Source of the DNA: Trichosphaerium sp. ATCC 40318
Lineage: Eukaryota; Discosea; Flabellinia; Trichosidae
Reading direction: 5' to 3'
Length of the DNA: 64,000 bases
Assembly (NCBI GenBank): GCA_038496445.1
Contig: JALMLS010000030.1
Coordinates: forward strand, 124,001 to 188,000
A program made the translations under genes and the position numbers. Within the stretch, counting starts at the first letter, position 1, and each line of letters opens with the position of its first letter. Below the pieces are notes generated by a model. It was not told where the DNA came from. It worked only from the letters and a program-made list of their open reading frames with translations, and ran no database searches. Positions 24,276-37,487 of this stretch are shown here, piece after piece.

Positions 24276-27200
24276 TATCAACAACTCCACACTGTCACAA
24301 GCTTTTGAAAGTTGATCAGTGAGTAATTATACCACTTCTAAGACGAAGAGATATCTATGTGCAAGTTAATGCCTAACGCCTTCTTTAAATGATCTGTAAT
24401 CTTCTATTTCAAACACCAACGCCGACACCAGACCAAAAGCAGCAAGTCACAGCAAACACCCCCAAAAATATGTAAATAAGACTTTTTATACTACAATTGT
24501 ATACACATGGAGTCCCTCTCTGCACATTAACACTCTCGAGACAGTGAACTTTGTTTCATCTGACGCCTAATAACAAACAGTTGCGAATCTTCCTACTACT
24601 ATTACATATTAATCCTAACGTATTAACAATACAATGCAGTCCAATCGTAATAACAACAAACATATGAGAGTGTTTTCATTGAATAGCGCATCGGGTATTC
24701 ATCGGACAAACTTTAAGCATCACGTGACACACTTGTCAGTATTCAATGAATCAAATCCTCGAGACTTCTCGTCAAACCTTTCATTTAGAACATTCGTTAT
24801 ATATTTGTCGACACGTGATTTTACGTTGTACAAACAATATTCGGAGATGTAAACGCTCCACTAACCTCTTAAAAGTCAAAAAAAAAGAGACTTCAATACT
24901 ATTGGCGAGATGTAGTACTGCGGAGCGTATAGATGAACCTAATAATGTATTTGAGCCGAACGTTAAAATGTAAACCTATAATTAAACCGTTTCTAATTTA
25001 TGTAGAAGTAGGGTGTTCTTTCAGCGCCTTTTTTGTGTTTGAGATCAAAAATCCTCGTCAAATCACGCAAAAAAACGATCCGAGATTATGCGTGATGAAG
25101 TAGTGCAGATTCGTGCGACAAAGGTGCGGCGTAGTAAAGCAAGGTAGCTTTACAATATATGTTTCTTGCAGGTTGTTTGGGATGATACAATTAGGCCCGG
25201 AGCTCACACAATGATTCACATCAAGAATGTCAATCGTGGTCAAAACCACGAATAAATTAAACAAACGAACCAAACCAACAACAGCAACAAGTGAAACATG
25301 AATAGAAGTACAATCTTAGTTGTAATATGCACGCGTACGTATAATCAGAAGGCTTCTATATTGATTTTCTGCTGTTTTTTTCTTGTTATAATGTGGGAGT
25401 AACATAATTGTCTTTCTAGTTTTTGTAATGGCATTTGCCCAGTATGAACCTGAGATTTGTGATAGATGCTTGGACTGTAATATCACACCCTGCTTTAATG
25501 CAGGAGATGATTGCTATCAAAGGGTAATGGGTGGTGAGTGTTGGAGAATAGGAACCGACCATGTAGATAGAAACAGTACGTGCGGTTTTTTGTTTGTTTT
25601 TGAATTATATTAAATCAACATCACGTGGCTACGGTTTTGGTATTTTATAAGACTAAGTGCTTTATTTGTTGTTTCTGATACATTTATGCAAGTCGATATG
25701 GAAAGGGATTTATCATATCCTTGTATTTTTATCGAGCCGGGTGTTCAATTTTATGGCACCATTACTGGAACGAATGGGGATGACTGTCTCATCCTTGAAG
25801 AGGGTGCCGAGCTGTATTCACAAGTAGATCTAAAAGGAGGGAATGACTATGTATTAATGGCACCAGGTAGTTACCACGACGGAGACATGGTAATGGGTAC
25901 GTTACTTGCGTTGCTGCTTTAGTGTTTTTTGTGTTTTTGAACACAGAATATAACCTTTTGATACAGGAGGTGGTGATGATTGTCATATTGGTATAGTTTA
26001 TCAAACAGGTGATATAAATACAGGATCTGGAAATGATGCTATTTTTTCTTTTGGGCGTGCTTTAGGGTAAAGTATTTTTATTGTTCATCATAACCAAGTT
26101 GCTAATATTGTACCTTTAGGAATGAAGAATTCCGTATGGGAAGTGGTGATGATTGTTTGCTATTTAATATTGATCCTGGTCTCCTTGAACCATCTGGTAA
26201 GAAGAAAAGAGATGGAAGTATGACATTACGTGACTTGGGTGCTAGTACGTTTTCTTTCTTTTTTTTTTTTTTTTGGCGTTTTTCATGAAGAAACAAAATC
26301 ACTGTCTTCAATTAACGTTTGTTTTCTTTCTTCATGTACTAAGACACCTTTCCATAGTTGCTCAAGACGATTCCCCTATGGATAATTATTTCAGGATGAT
26401 GATCAAAGAAGGACTAAATTATCAACAACAAAACAGTAAACGAAATGAGGAACTAAGAATTAAAAATAATAATACCAAACCTGCTCATAAACGTTCCACT
26501 GAGGGAGGTACTGGCATTGGTGATGTTTTTCTTAATGCTGGAAATGATTGCGTACTATATACTGATATGGCCGTCTTTGGACAAACAAGAGGTATGCACA
26601 GACATATATTCTTAATTTTTTCTTATCATGTAAAAAAAAAACCTTTTGTGTTCTCTACAGTTCCATACATTCACATCATACATTTTTACCCTTAAAAAAA
26701 ACACTTTTTTTGAATAAGCAACCTAAAAAGCAAGGCGTTTCTGTGGTGGGGGTTAAAAAAAAGCGAAGAATTTGAAGTGTAACATTTGAAATCACTTTTT
26801 CAAAATACTCTCTCCAAAGTTTACTAGCCATATTCATTCTACTGTGTAATTATGAGTTAAGACTTTATTTAGCGGGAAGCGGAGATGATTGTGTTCAGGG
26901 ATATGATTTTGTATTGGGTGACAACATCATTGCTGGGTCAGGTGATGATGTTATAGATATTTTGGACTGGGGTATTATCTACAACGATAATTTACGTTTC
27001 CTTGGTGGTTTAGGAGATGATACTATTTTTGTTCGTATTGATAACTATCCGCCACCTACTCGTCGCCACGAGATTAACGGAGGAGGTGATACAGATTTTT
27101 GTTGCAGCAGATATTTCGCACCAACAACGGACCCAACAACAGCGCCAGTTAAGAGACAGGAAGGATATGGTGGTCCTCCTATGGCTGTTGATATCATAAG

Positions 27201-27478
27201 AGGATGTGAAGAGCTTTGTACTATGCCTACATCTACACCTACGCCTCCTTGATTCTAGCTTTTTTTTTGTTTTCTCTTTGACTTGATTTTTTACAGACTT
27301 GTTAGTTGTCAAACAAAAAAATCTGCAACATAGATAAAATAAAACGTTTTACATATTACAACCTGGATTCCAGTACTTGTTTTGTCATTTTTGTTTTTCT
27401 GTTCATTTTGCTTCAAGAGATTATGGTGTGCAATAACTAAGAAAAAACCGAGATTGTGTCATATCTTGTTTTTTTGCT
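24139..27478 (+). repeat. Left arm of large inverted duplication
   Basis: This segment reappears in reverse complement at 38077-41031. Landmarks match in order on both arms: the end of the small ORF (TACCATTCAATCA), a GCATCACGTGACAC-containing intergenic stretch, the whole RTX-like gene with all its introns, and the 3' flank with AAGAAAAAACCGAGATTGT. Similarity stays high even in introns and spacers, so the duplication is fairly recent. The left arm is about 400 nt longer because of indels. Confidence 0.88.
25298..27252 (+). CDS. Secreted Cys-rich RTX-like (GSGDD) repeat protein, copy A
   Basis: ATG at 25298; exons 1-3 are 25298-25334, 25420-25575 and 25693-25896, followed by four more, the last running to 27252. 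Signal peptide STILVVICTLFVMAFA is followed by a Cys-rich module (CDRCLDCNITPCF…CWRIG). The rest holds calcium-binding-type nonapeptide-like repeats: GTNGDDCLILEEGAEL, GGNDYVLM, GGGDDCHIGI, GSGNDAIFSF, GSGDDCLLFNID, NAGNDCVLYTD, GSGDDCVQGY, GSGDDVIDILD and GLGDDTIFV. The motif G-G/S-x-G-x-D is that of RTX (hemolysin-type Ca2+-binding) repeats, but Cys and aliphatic positions are interspersed and no enzymatic domain is present. The tail is Thr/Pro-rich (PTSTPTPP). Probably an extracellular Ca2+-binding wall or matrix protein; I see nothing to support a toxin role. It has a near-identical paralogue at 38316-40112. Confidence 0.82.
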
Positions 27479-27632
27479 TATCTCTTACAGAGGTATTACT
27501 CCAAACAATTGTTTTGTACATTTTAATTTAATTTATTACAGAAAAAAAAAAGAGAATTGTAATCTTCTACATCGCGATAAAGACTTCTTTTCTACCAAGT
27601 TCCAGATCCAAAGAACAAAGGTTATTGTCTCT

Positions 27633-30600
27633 CTAGTGCTTAAACATCTGCGAAAGCTTAGACTTAGAAAGAGACCGTACACTCAATCGAACATCCTCTA
27701 GAGGTTGTTTTGTTGAGTACGTTACAATGTACGTTGGTAATATCTGTTCTTCCTAAAAAGAGCACGTGGTTAGAAAGGCTGACACAATAGTCATTCATTT
27801 CGTATTTATTTTTGGCTTTTTTGCCACGTGATCAAATAATAAAATCACGTAATAACAATTCCAACGAAAGAAAAAAGCAAAAAAAATTTACTAGTCTTTT
27901 TTTGATGTTTTTTTTTTCCTCTATGTTAAGGACTGTGAGTAGAGATATGTACCTGCGTAATAAATATGCCATCAAATGTTGGTACTTTCTTTATAGAATC
28001 TATAGGCACATGAACATTTCTCTTTTTATACAAAGGCAGATAATGTGCATCAAAGTCATTGATTTTAAGTTTATCTTCTTTTAATCTCCTTATATCTGCT
28101 TCAGTCATCGGAAGCAGCTAAAAAACGATGAGAGTGTATCTTTAAAAACTTGGATCATGATGATTACGTACGTTACTAACAGCTAAGAAACATAATAGTA
28201 GAATACCTTGGTTATCTAACCTAGCAGCATAATCTGCTTGAGGTGTAACATAAATACCACTACCATAATGAACTAAGAAACGTCAGTATTGTTTATCACG
28301 TACGCATTGCCATTAATGCTCTAATAATTTACCTGACTCAGAAACAGACAAACCAGCCGCTGCAATAAGAGGAATTTGGTCTTTCCTACAAAAGACAAAG
28401 AATCAGCACTGAAGACATCGAAATAAAAGAGCAACAAGAAGTTTGGTTTGTTGTTGAACTCAACATTAACTCTTTGTTCAAAGATATACGTACTTGACAG
28501 CATACCATACTGGTATTATAGTGACATTATTATGTGGTGCATATGTAAAATTTGAAAACCGTTTAAGTAACTTTGCACGTAGCTTTGCGCTACCTAAAGG
28601 TGATGCAGGAGGTGTTTTTTTATCTGAAACACGAATCGAAAGACGTTCAAGTTTTGTTTCGAAACTTTCTCTCAACTTATCATTACGTAAAGCCTAACAT
28701 ATTAAATGTTTAGTACATGCCAATCAAACAAAAAAAAAACTTTTTTCTGAAAAAGTCACGTGGTGGTGGAAGAGAGCAAAAAAAGTTGAACTTGCCTCGA
28801 TTTTTTCAATCGTAAAATTACGAGCGACAGCAATATCAGCAATGTGCTCATAGAAGATATCTTCGACAAGCTGACATTGCTCAACCACACTACTACTATT
28901 ATTACTACGCTTAATTTCAAGCGTATTATAATGCTCAGTCTTAACCCATCCTTTACGTTTGAGTATCTTTTTAGGGAAACGCCAAGGTGTTGGCATATTT
29001 CTATTTCTATCAACTTGCTTAGCTAATTGATTATCTATAAGTTTAGCTATTTCTTTATTGCCTGTCACGTGATATTAGTATATTGATATAATCATATTGT
29101 AAAGTACCTTTCTTTCTAGCATCATCAGAAGCTGTATCACCGAGTCTGTTACGAGAAATGGCGATATTGTTCTCAAGTAAGAATTTACAAACTTTTAAAT
29201 GTCCACCCCAAGCAGCTCCTTAATAAACTCATGTAAGTTTACATGTATTATAAAAATATCTTGTCGTACCATGCAAAGCAGTTGATCCGTGAATTTGTAC
29301 ATGATTAATATTTGCTCCAAGTTTAAGTAATTGTTTAACAATTAACATTTGTCCATGTCTTGCAGCACTATAAAGAATGGAACTTCCAAAATGATTTGGA
29401 TCACCAGCATCAATAGGACCACCTACACATGACCATAAACATTTATAATAAGGAACGCTATCACTCTTACCTTGATTTATCCAAGACATAGTCATAGATA
29501 CATTACCCGTCATGGCAGCTTTCCATGGATTGATGCCTTAACAAGGTTATTAAGTAGGGCTTTTTTTGGTTTATGCGCTTACCGGTGCTCTTTTCTACGT
29601 CTTCTGCAGATAGAAATGACTCTTCTACTCTTCCTGTATGATCTATACTTCTCTTACGAGAAGGTAATGGTACTCTACATCCTACAGACCTAGAAGATCC
29701 TCTAACTGATTTACCATGCCATTCTTTGTTCATATTTTTTTTAAGTTTAGATACAATCTTCTTTGCTGTAGGTCGACAAAAAGGATCACGTTGCCAGCAC
29801 TTTTTAATAAGTTTGACATAAAAATCAGGCCAAAGTCTTTCAGGTATTGATGGCCTTAGATCCTGGTATATTATTGCATCAACAAGCTTTAACTTGTCCC
29901 AGGTTTCTTTATATGCCATACCCTTTTCTTCATCCCAAAGAATTCCACTCTTACCTAAAATACTCGGTTAGTATTCCGCACAATATACACAATATACTGT
30001 ACCTCTTGACTTATATGAATCGTAATCAGACTTCGATACTTGTTGTCTATTCACATACTCCTCAAATTCCGAAAAAGGGTCTTGGCTGAAAAACTCAAGT
30101 TAGACGAACACAAGAAAGGTTTGTTGAATAGTGTACCATGTCATTAGCTCCCACAATAAAATACCAAAGCTATACATATCGCTTCGTTCATCGTAATGTG
30201 CTGCTGTAGGATCAATCACTTCAGGAGCCAAATAAGTGAATGACAGAAGCAACTCGCAAAGTGCAGGTCTCGTTTGAGCAGCTAAGAAAATTTTAAGAAA
30301 AAAGTCCTGGACGCTAAAACAATCTTCGTAATACCTAATCCAAAGTCTCCAATGATTGCATTTCTTTCAGCAGATGGATCAAGAGAAGTCACCTACACAA
30401 ATATTAGAAACAAGAAGAAAAACGTCCAGAAAAGTAGTCATACAAAAATATTTGCTGGTTTCAAGTCTCTGTGTGCTATAGGAGGTCGTAGTGTATGTAG
30501 ATGGTTCAAACCACGTGCAACATTAAGTGCAATCTTAATTTGAAGTTCCCAAGATAAATTACCCTTTAAAGAGAAGAAAAGTAAGCTTAAACCTGTGCTA

Positions 30601-33506
30601 TTATTTTTTTCCTACTTTTTTCAAATGATGATCGAGTGATTTATCAGGCATGTACTCTATGACCATCCTCAGTGGATTCTTGGTAACACCAATTAGTGAG
30701 ATAAGGTTAGGATGTTCCATAAAACTATAAACATATGAGTATAATATATAAAAAAGAAAAGGAGCACCTCGTCAAGTACGACTCATGTTGGAAAGCTAAA
30801 AATTTGTTCAAAAATTCCTCGTTCTCATCACGTTGATGTAACTCCTTTAGTGCAACAGAATTTTCCCCGATTTTACCCTTATAAACTTTACCAAATCCTC
30901 CTAATCGAGGAAATCAATAAGTGTAATTAAGCAACTGTTTAACAAACCTTGTCCAAGCACCTCCATAATTTCTACATTATCAATTGCTTTAGTATAAGCA
31001 AAGTCCATGTCTGGCGCTACTTCTATAAGACTCACAGCGCCTATGGTACACTCTTAGAATCGAACACGACTAGTAATTTTTACCTTGTGCAGCAGCGAAA
31101 GTATATTCTCCACGCATCACTGCACCAAGACAGACACTGAAAGGAACAAACTAGAAAAAAATGTTATAAAAAGTAATAGGTGACGGATTGTTTGCAATTA
31201 CCTGGTTTGCTACAAGTACTTCTCTTGAAACACGATTACTCAAGTGTCCGTAATGAAGCGTTATTAGCTGTTCAATACCATGAGCAATCTCAGTGAATAA
31301 GTCTATATCGCCAGTTTCACCAAGACCACTTAATAAAAAAATGAGGTTAAGCTATATTTTTTGTCTTTTAAGGCCTAAAGAACAACCCACTTACGAATCA
31401 CGTTTTCTTATAACATCAATCCATAAATTACGTTTCTTTTTAATATTACCCGTCGTGTATGATATTATAGCATGTTGCCTATTTAAAGAGAATAAACAAG
31501 AAATCTGGTACCGAAAAAAAAACTTTTTTTTTCCGTACTGGTTACTTATCTCAGCTTCCATATAATTTGCAAAAACTTGGGGTGCATTAACACCAGGTAT
31601 ATTATGTACTTTTGCTAAAATCCTTTCAAAAAAAGCGAAAGGGTATGCCGAAAACTCATATCTTCGGCCCCATCTATAATACTTTTTCATACTTACTTCC
31701 TATTTTAGGCAAAAGTAATTAATTAACCGATTCCTTTTTTTTTTGGACGTCACTTACTTCGTGTTCTTTGAATACATCCGTAAAGTCATTTCTATGCGGT
31801 AAAAATGTTGGTACAAGATACGATACTATCGAACCATTAACACGTGGTAGCGGGTATATAAGTTCGAATCTATCAAGTAACAGCAACATAGGTAGTTGTA
31901 AGGACTCTGGAACCCGTACACGGACTTCCTCCTAGCAAGAAACTATTAATTTCCGTTCATTTTTTTCGATCAAAGAAATGACTTACAAAAATGTCATCTG
32001 TCAAAGCTTGACCATTACTAACAATCCTCGAAATCGGTTTTATAAAATTAGTAACCAATCTAAAAATATAAAATCAACTGAAGATAACCATAGGTGAGAG
32101 CGAAGTAACAAAATAAATACCTTGGATCAACAATAACAATATTCTTCAACCGAATATCTGATTTAAAATGAAGAATAATGCCATGATCATTAAGAAAATC
32201 CGCTGCCTAGTAAGGTACCATAAGCGATTAGTGAAATGGTACAAGCTAATAACGTACTAGTTCAACTTCATCCTCAGCAAAATTAAGTTGATTCGTTAGA
32301 GTCTCAAATTGTTCATAAGTCATATAAAGAGTAGTTTTCCTCATCTCTATGACTTCTTCCATTAATCTTTTAAAGCGAACTGGCTTGCTCCCTCTTAAAC
32401 GTCTTTTGGAAACAACCTACCAAACACAAAAACGTGATCAGCACGCATACACACACAGAGGCCAAAAAACACCAAAGAAAAAAAACCGTACTGTGTTTAG
32501 TTTGTCTTTAAACTCATGTAAAATTTGAACTGCATCTCTTTTTTTAGTGGCACAATTCAAAACAACACAGTCAGTTATTGACTGTACTTTGAAATAAGAT
32601 TTAAGAGTATCACATGATTCAATTGCATCCTTTCTATTGACCTATACAATCACATAAGAACGTCAGAACACAACAACCAACCTTTCCAAAAAAAAAGAAA
32701 AAAAAAGCATTATTCTACTGTAAATCAATAACAAATAACCCTCGAATGGACTTTTGTCGCTGTAGAACGCGTTGGCAAGGTTTTCACGCAAAAATTCGTT
32801 GATTTTTTGTTACTTTCGAAATCTGTTTTCAGACGTTATGTACCTCATCGAAATGAGTCCCTACTAAGAATATAGGCGCATATTTTTGTCTAGAGCGTAT
32901 TGATTTTACCCAATAGTCCAAATGATGCGGGTTTGGGTCACGTAAGCTAAAAACGATAGTATAAATGCTGACGCTGCTTAGAACCTAAAGAGAGTATTAA
33001 AGAAAGAAGAAAAAAATAAAATGTCAAATACGGACTATTTAAACAAAAAGGTTACGGATTGCTACAATTATCCGTTTATGGCGAAGTAGTATGTATTTTA
33101 TTACAAAGATAGCGTTTAAACGTACGAATTGGTGCGTAGAGTAAAGTAAATCTGCTGAAAAGTCCCACACTTCCCATTCAACCTTGTTGGAGCGTCAATG
33201 GTATTTGTAAGCGTCATGGCGTACATTAGGTCCTGTAACGGTTTGAACGTGAATGCCATCGTTTTTAGGAGAAGAGGACGTTTCGTACGCGCTACCAGGC
33301 ACTTCTGTTGCAAAGAAAGAAGCAAACTGAGATTTTCCTAAAAGTTTTTTTTAACTTGTTGCTCAAACATGCTATGCAACACGCGTTTATACGCTACAGT
33401 GCTATATGATGGGATTTTTGAGTGCATAAGGCGAGAACAACGCACCAACTTGCCGGTGACCCAATATTATCAGGTTTACTCTGTTAATAGTAGCGTTTTC
33501 CTCCAT
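27633..33506 (-). CDS. ROCO kinase: Roc - COR - TKL kinase - ankyrin - ART/PARP-like domain
   Basis: ATG at 33506. Roc GTPase: P-loop split by an intron (LIILGHRQVG|KSQF), WDFSADLLYSTHQF in the switch II position, and FLVGTHFDE at the place of the N/TKxD motif. COR region about 32.6-31.7 kb (LNDHGIILHF, NIVIVDPR, IYPLPRVNGSIVSYLVPTF). Kinase about 30.95-29.75 kb: GGFGKVYKG, VALKEL, HRDLKPANIF, GDFGLA (across an intron), YLAPEVI, SDMYSFGILLWELMTW, CWQRDPFCRPTA; all catalytic motifs are intact. Ankyrin repeats about 29.5-29.0 kb (LYSAARHGQMLIVKQLLKLG; GAAWGGHLKVCKFLLENN). C-terminal region 28.7-27.63 kb resembles ADP-ribosyltransferases: IIPVWYAVK, AGLSVSESGSGIYVTP, and FDGIFITQEEQILPTYIV. The usual His and Glu of the PARP H-Y-E triad are not obvious (Trp and Asp/Gly nearby), so the ART may be inactive. 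Frame continuity was checked through the kinase-ankyrin and ankyrin-ART joins. Confidence 0.82.
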
Positions 33507-33786
33507 TAAGAGCCAAAATAGTGGTGAGCGTTCTAAAACACTAACAGCCTACTAAAAAAACAAAAGAGCAAAGAGCACTGCCACACCTCTTGTGAGGATT
33601 GCGTGATTGTTGTACGGGGTAAGAAAAGTCAATACAAAAAAAAAACGGCGAATGACGTCTTTTTGCTTTTTGTTCTATTTTTTTCACGTTTTTCTGTCCT
33701 TCAGAGTAAAGCAACATACAAAGCTATTAGCTAATAATAAACCCAATTCAGCTAACACTATTTTGACACCCAACTAAGAAGGAATA

Positions 33787-34277
33787 ATGGAAGACAAGCT
33801 GAAAGAGTCTGATAAGTATAAGAATGATCTATTGAGGGATCAACAAGCTGTTACTGATAAGTTATTTGCCGAAGCTGTTGCTCCAGATAATATGCGTAAC
33901 GACTCATTTTTTAAATACGCCATACAAAGGCCGCCATTGTTCTTGGGTACGCCGTTAAAGTGTATTAAGAGTAATAATACTTGTCTAGGCATTGGTTTAG
34001 CGCTTACTGCGTTTGGTTGGTCCACATCGCTTTTTTTTAGAGGTTTACCTGCGTCAACTCCAACAATACTATGGATGCGCGCGTCTGGCATGTACGGATT
34101 AATTCTGTAATTTACGAAGTGTCATTAAAATCATATAGTACGCTCGTTCTAGGCTCATCGTTTATATATTCGGTAATAGAGAGCGATGAGTATAAAAGAG
34201 AGGTAAAAATTGCTCTTGATGAAAGAGATAGACTACGAGCAATAGAAAAGCAAAAAACACAAACTACTCGGCTGTAA
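33787..34277 (+). CDS. HIG1/RCF-like two-pass mitochondrial membrane protein (tentative)
   Basis: Exons 33787-34091 and 34139-34277 join across a GTACGG donor. The roughly 147-aa product has a charged N-terminus and two membrane segments (NTCLGIGLALTAFGWSTSLF and ITLVLGSSFIYSVIE) separated by FRGLPASTPTILWMRASG, then a charged coiled tail (VKIALDERDRLRAIEKQKTQ). The layout P-L-x…G-x4-(A/L)-x-G, TM, basic/Ser loop with xMRA, TM resembles HIG1-domain proteins that assist respiratory supercomplexes. Similarity is in pattern, not in long identity, so this is tentative. It stands divergent from the ROCO gene, 280 nt away. Confidence 0.5.
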
Positions 34278-34664
34278 CAGAGCAACTATGTCAAAAAATG
34301 AAAAAAAACCAAAAAACTGTCTAAATTCTTGCCAACCGATTTTGGCATCTGTACGCTATTGTATTTAATAAACAAACATCACTAGTTAGTCTACCTTATT
34401 TACTGATAACTTGGAGAGGACTTGGGACACCTCTCATTCCAGAACAAACGCCCAGAACTGAACAATGCAAAAAAATCTTCACAGCTGTTGCAAAAGAGTA
34501 TACCTAATACATATAATGAATATTGCAAGGGTCTGTGTTATGTTAACAGTATCTATCTCTTGATTGGCAGAATTCCACGTGTGGCTTAAGATAGCCCAGT
34601 TTCTGGTCTTTTTTAATTTAGACGCCGACTTCATTTTCCATACAACGAGTATTAATAATAAAGC

Positions 34665-35123
34665 ATGTCCCAGCTTCCTGTGGTAGTATTACCTCAATGT
34701 AAAGTTTCAAAACCAGAATCACGTGTTACGCGATCTCATACATCACGTGGGTTTACTAAAAAGAAAAGGTGACTCCGCTAGTTGTTTTGTTCCGAAAACT
34801 GTTAATTTGTTAAGCATAGGCGACACAGACGACGTCCTACATACCCGCCACCACGTTCGAGGGATAGTAGGCACATCAGATCCCTTGCGAACAAATATAA
34901 CGATGATCACGAGACAGAAGCAACAGAACCTACATTTAGCTTACGTAACGTGTATGATGCGCTTCCTGACCCAAATTCGGCTGTGATACCACGTGATATT
35001 AGACAATCAAGACCATTGAACCCAAAAGCAAAAAGGAGGCATACTCATCACCGCACTAGGTCTCACAGCTATAGTATAGCACTGGAACCATGTTTAGGCT
35101 CAGACAGTCCAGTCTTGAGGTAA
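34665..35123 (+). CDS. Basic low-complexity protein, unidentified
   Basis: ATG at 34665; exons 34665-34768 and 34820-35123 joined with a split Arg codon. About 135 aa, rich in Arg/His/Ser/Pro (RRRPTYPPPRSRDSRH, KRRHTHHRTRSHS) with a short ordered-looking segment (FSLRNVYDALPDPNSAVIPR). Probably disordered and perhaps nuclear or RNA-associated from composition alone. I do not recognise a family. A second frame is also open across exon 2, so the splice choice should be treated with care. Confidence 0.45.
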
Positions 35124-35362
35124 CAACTTGTTTTGTTGTTTAGCTGGTGCGACTCAATACTAACTACTATTCCAGGCGCTCTGTTTATTTAAAGTACAAC
35201 AGTTCAAAGAAGGAAGAAGGACATCAGTAGGCCAATTTTGCATCGGTTTTTTCATTGTACACTACGTTGATTTCTAAGTGCATAGCGTTGCACAAGGATT
35301 GCCCAAATACACCATAATATGCCTATATTAGTTCTGTTATTCTCTAGCTATATGTTTATAAA

Positions 35363-37487
35363 ATGCAATTCACTAATGAAGTTTCAAAACGCCGATACTG
35401 GACTGCGAATGAAAAACATCATAAAAATGTTGAGCAGAAAAGAAAAAGGATTGACTTTTCAGTTATTATGAGCAATCTTTACGTCAACAGGCCTTCATGG
35501 GCTAATATTCCGCTATCTAACTTACAACAAACACATACAAAAGGTATTCTAGGCAGACAGCGTTTTACAATCCGCCATAACTTTTCCTTTTGCTAAAATG
35601 GACTAGAACAGCTTTCAGATGCTAATATACTACCTATTACATACAATGACCTTATTCATGACGTATTAACGGCCGAACAAGTACAACATTTCAAAGACGA
35701 CGGTTACCTTGTATGACTTAACTCGATTGTCGCTATTAAAACCGTCTTAACTTCTTTCGTAGGTTGTTCATGATGCGCTCAATAACGATCAGTGTAATGT
35801 AGTTATAGATGCATTAATAGATGCACTAAACAAAACAATGCTGAAAGAAGAGGAGTTTAAATTAAGTCGAGAAGATTACTCAACATTTGACATTTTGACA
35901 CATCCAAAACTTCGCAAAGAAAAGCTCAAAAACCCTGATGCGGTGTACTCTACAAAGAGAAAAGGGAAATGGAAGACACTAGAAATAGGTACTTTGACAT
36001 ACTCAGTAAAATCTAACCCACGTGATTGATAACAGGCACAGCTGGAATGACAAATTTCTTCTTTTTGCCAAGTGCAATGGTTTTAAAGTACAACAAAACG
36101 ACATACAACACCTTGCGCCAGCTTTATGGTGCTACTGATGTATGTGTATCTAAATTATCTCATATCTTGTTTAATCATTTTTAATAGTTGCATATGGCAA
36201 TGGAACGTCTTGGTGTAAAGGCCAATGGAGACAATAAAATGAGACTGCACATGGATGTAAACTTATTTTCTGTATGTTTTTTTTTCCTTTGGACTTTTCG
36301 ACTTTCTTCTTTGTTGGTTAATTCTCTTGTTCAGGATTTTGATCCGTTAACACGTATTCAATCTCTTTTGACTCTTGAAATTGATAAGGACTCTCCACCA
36401 GTAAGTTCTGGTACTCTTGCAGTAATTCCTGGATTCCAACACTATATTGGAGTGGCACGTGCTTTGATGCACCCTAAAACAGGTACAATAAATCAAAGAA
36501 ACATTTTCTTGTACTAAACAAGCCTAAGGATACAAGGAATTACGAGTACCTTATCCAACATGTGATTTTTTTTGCCTTGACAGAAAGGATGGTAAAAAAA
36601 ACATAAATTGGGAAAAGCAACATTTACCTGTACTTAATGAGTATATTAAAATGTGGACAATGATTCAACATCAACCTCAAGATGTACCCGAGGTATGTAC
36701 ATTATGATCTCTAATCAAGCTTAAAACCTAACTTGTAACAGGCAAGGAAAGCAAGTGAAATGCAGTCTATATCAACCTTTGATAGTAAATCTTTGTGGGA
36801 ACATGCTGTTAATGCACAGCGTTCTAACCCTGGTGTAACAGTACCCAAGGAGCATAGGCTTTTACGCGTTTTACCAATAAGAGCTCAAAAAGGTGATTTG
36901 GTACTATGGTCTTGGGCTCTACCTCACAGAAATCAAATCAAGAAAAGGACGAAAGGAAAAAAAATAAGGTACAAACTTTGCGCATCTATATTATGTCTAA
37001 TTACATGTTTCAGTCCACCACGTATTTGTGCTTATATGCAATATAATAAAGTTACTGGTCCCCACGGTAGTAGATATGAAGATGTTGAATATAGGAAGAG
37101 ATTATTCAAGCAAGTATTTGGCACTGTAGGAAAAAGATATCCCGAAAATGACTTGGAAAGAAGATGGGTTATGAACGAACTTTCTGTAGAAAAATACTCT
37201 CCTCTGTTCACTCAGGTACTACTTCAATAAAGGAAAATACGTGAGTATTATATCTATGGATAGTAACACTAAAATAGGATGGATTTTATGCTCATCCAAG
37301 GACAGATAACCTACTTCTCAAAGCGCTTTTGGGTTTTGATCCAAAAACTTTTGAAGATTTTACTTGGGATGATTATCGTTCTCTCAGTGTTACACCAGTT
37401 TCCACCAAATCAAAGCGAGAAGCCCCAGGAAAGCCATTGGTAGAACATATATCAAAAAAAAGGCGAACAGAAAAACCGACCAACTAA
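35363..37487 (+). CDS. Phytanoyl-CoA dioxygenase (PhyH)-like Fe(II)/2-oxoglutarate enzyme
   Basis: A multi-exon gene with a basic N-terminal segment (KRRYWTANEKHHK; an internal ATG at 35468 is an alternative start). PhyH features: EQVQHFKDDGYLVVHDAL at the N-terminal strand, HxD metal motif in MRLHMDVNLFS, GTLAVIPGFQHYI, and the distal GDLVLWSWALPHRN with the second metal His. Then SPPRICAYMQY and a charged tail ending KKRRTEKPTN at 37487. The domain order matches PhyH-like oxygenases, which hydroxylate small molecules or, in some relatives, protein or nucleic-acid substrates. The substrate cannot be inferred. The C-terminal extension with a KKRR motif could be a nuclear signal. Confidence 0.75.

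Noticed and set aside
25298-27252. Calling the GSGDD-repeat protein a toxin
   Set aside because: RTX-type repeats occur in many Ca2+-binding surface proteins. No pore-forming or enzymatic domain is visible and there is no secretion operon.
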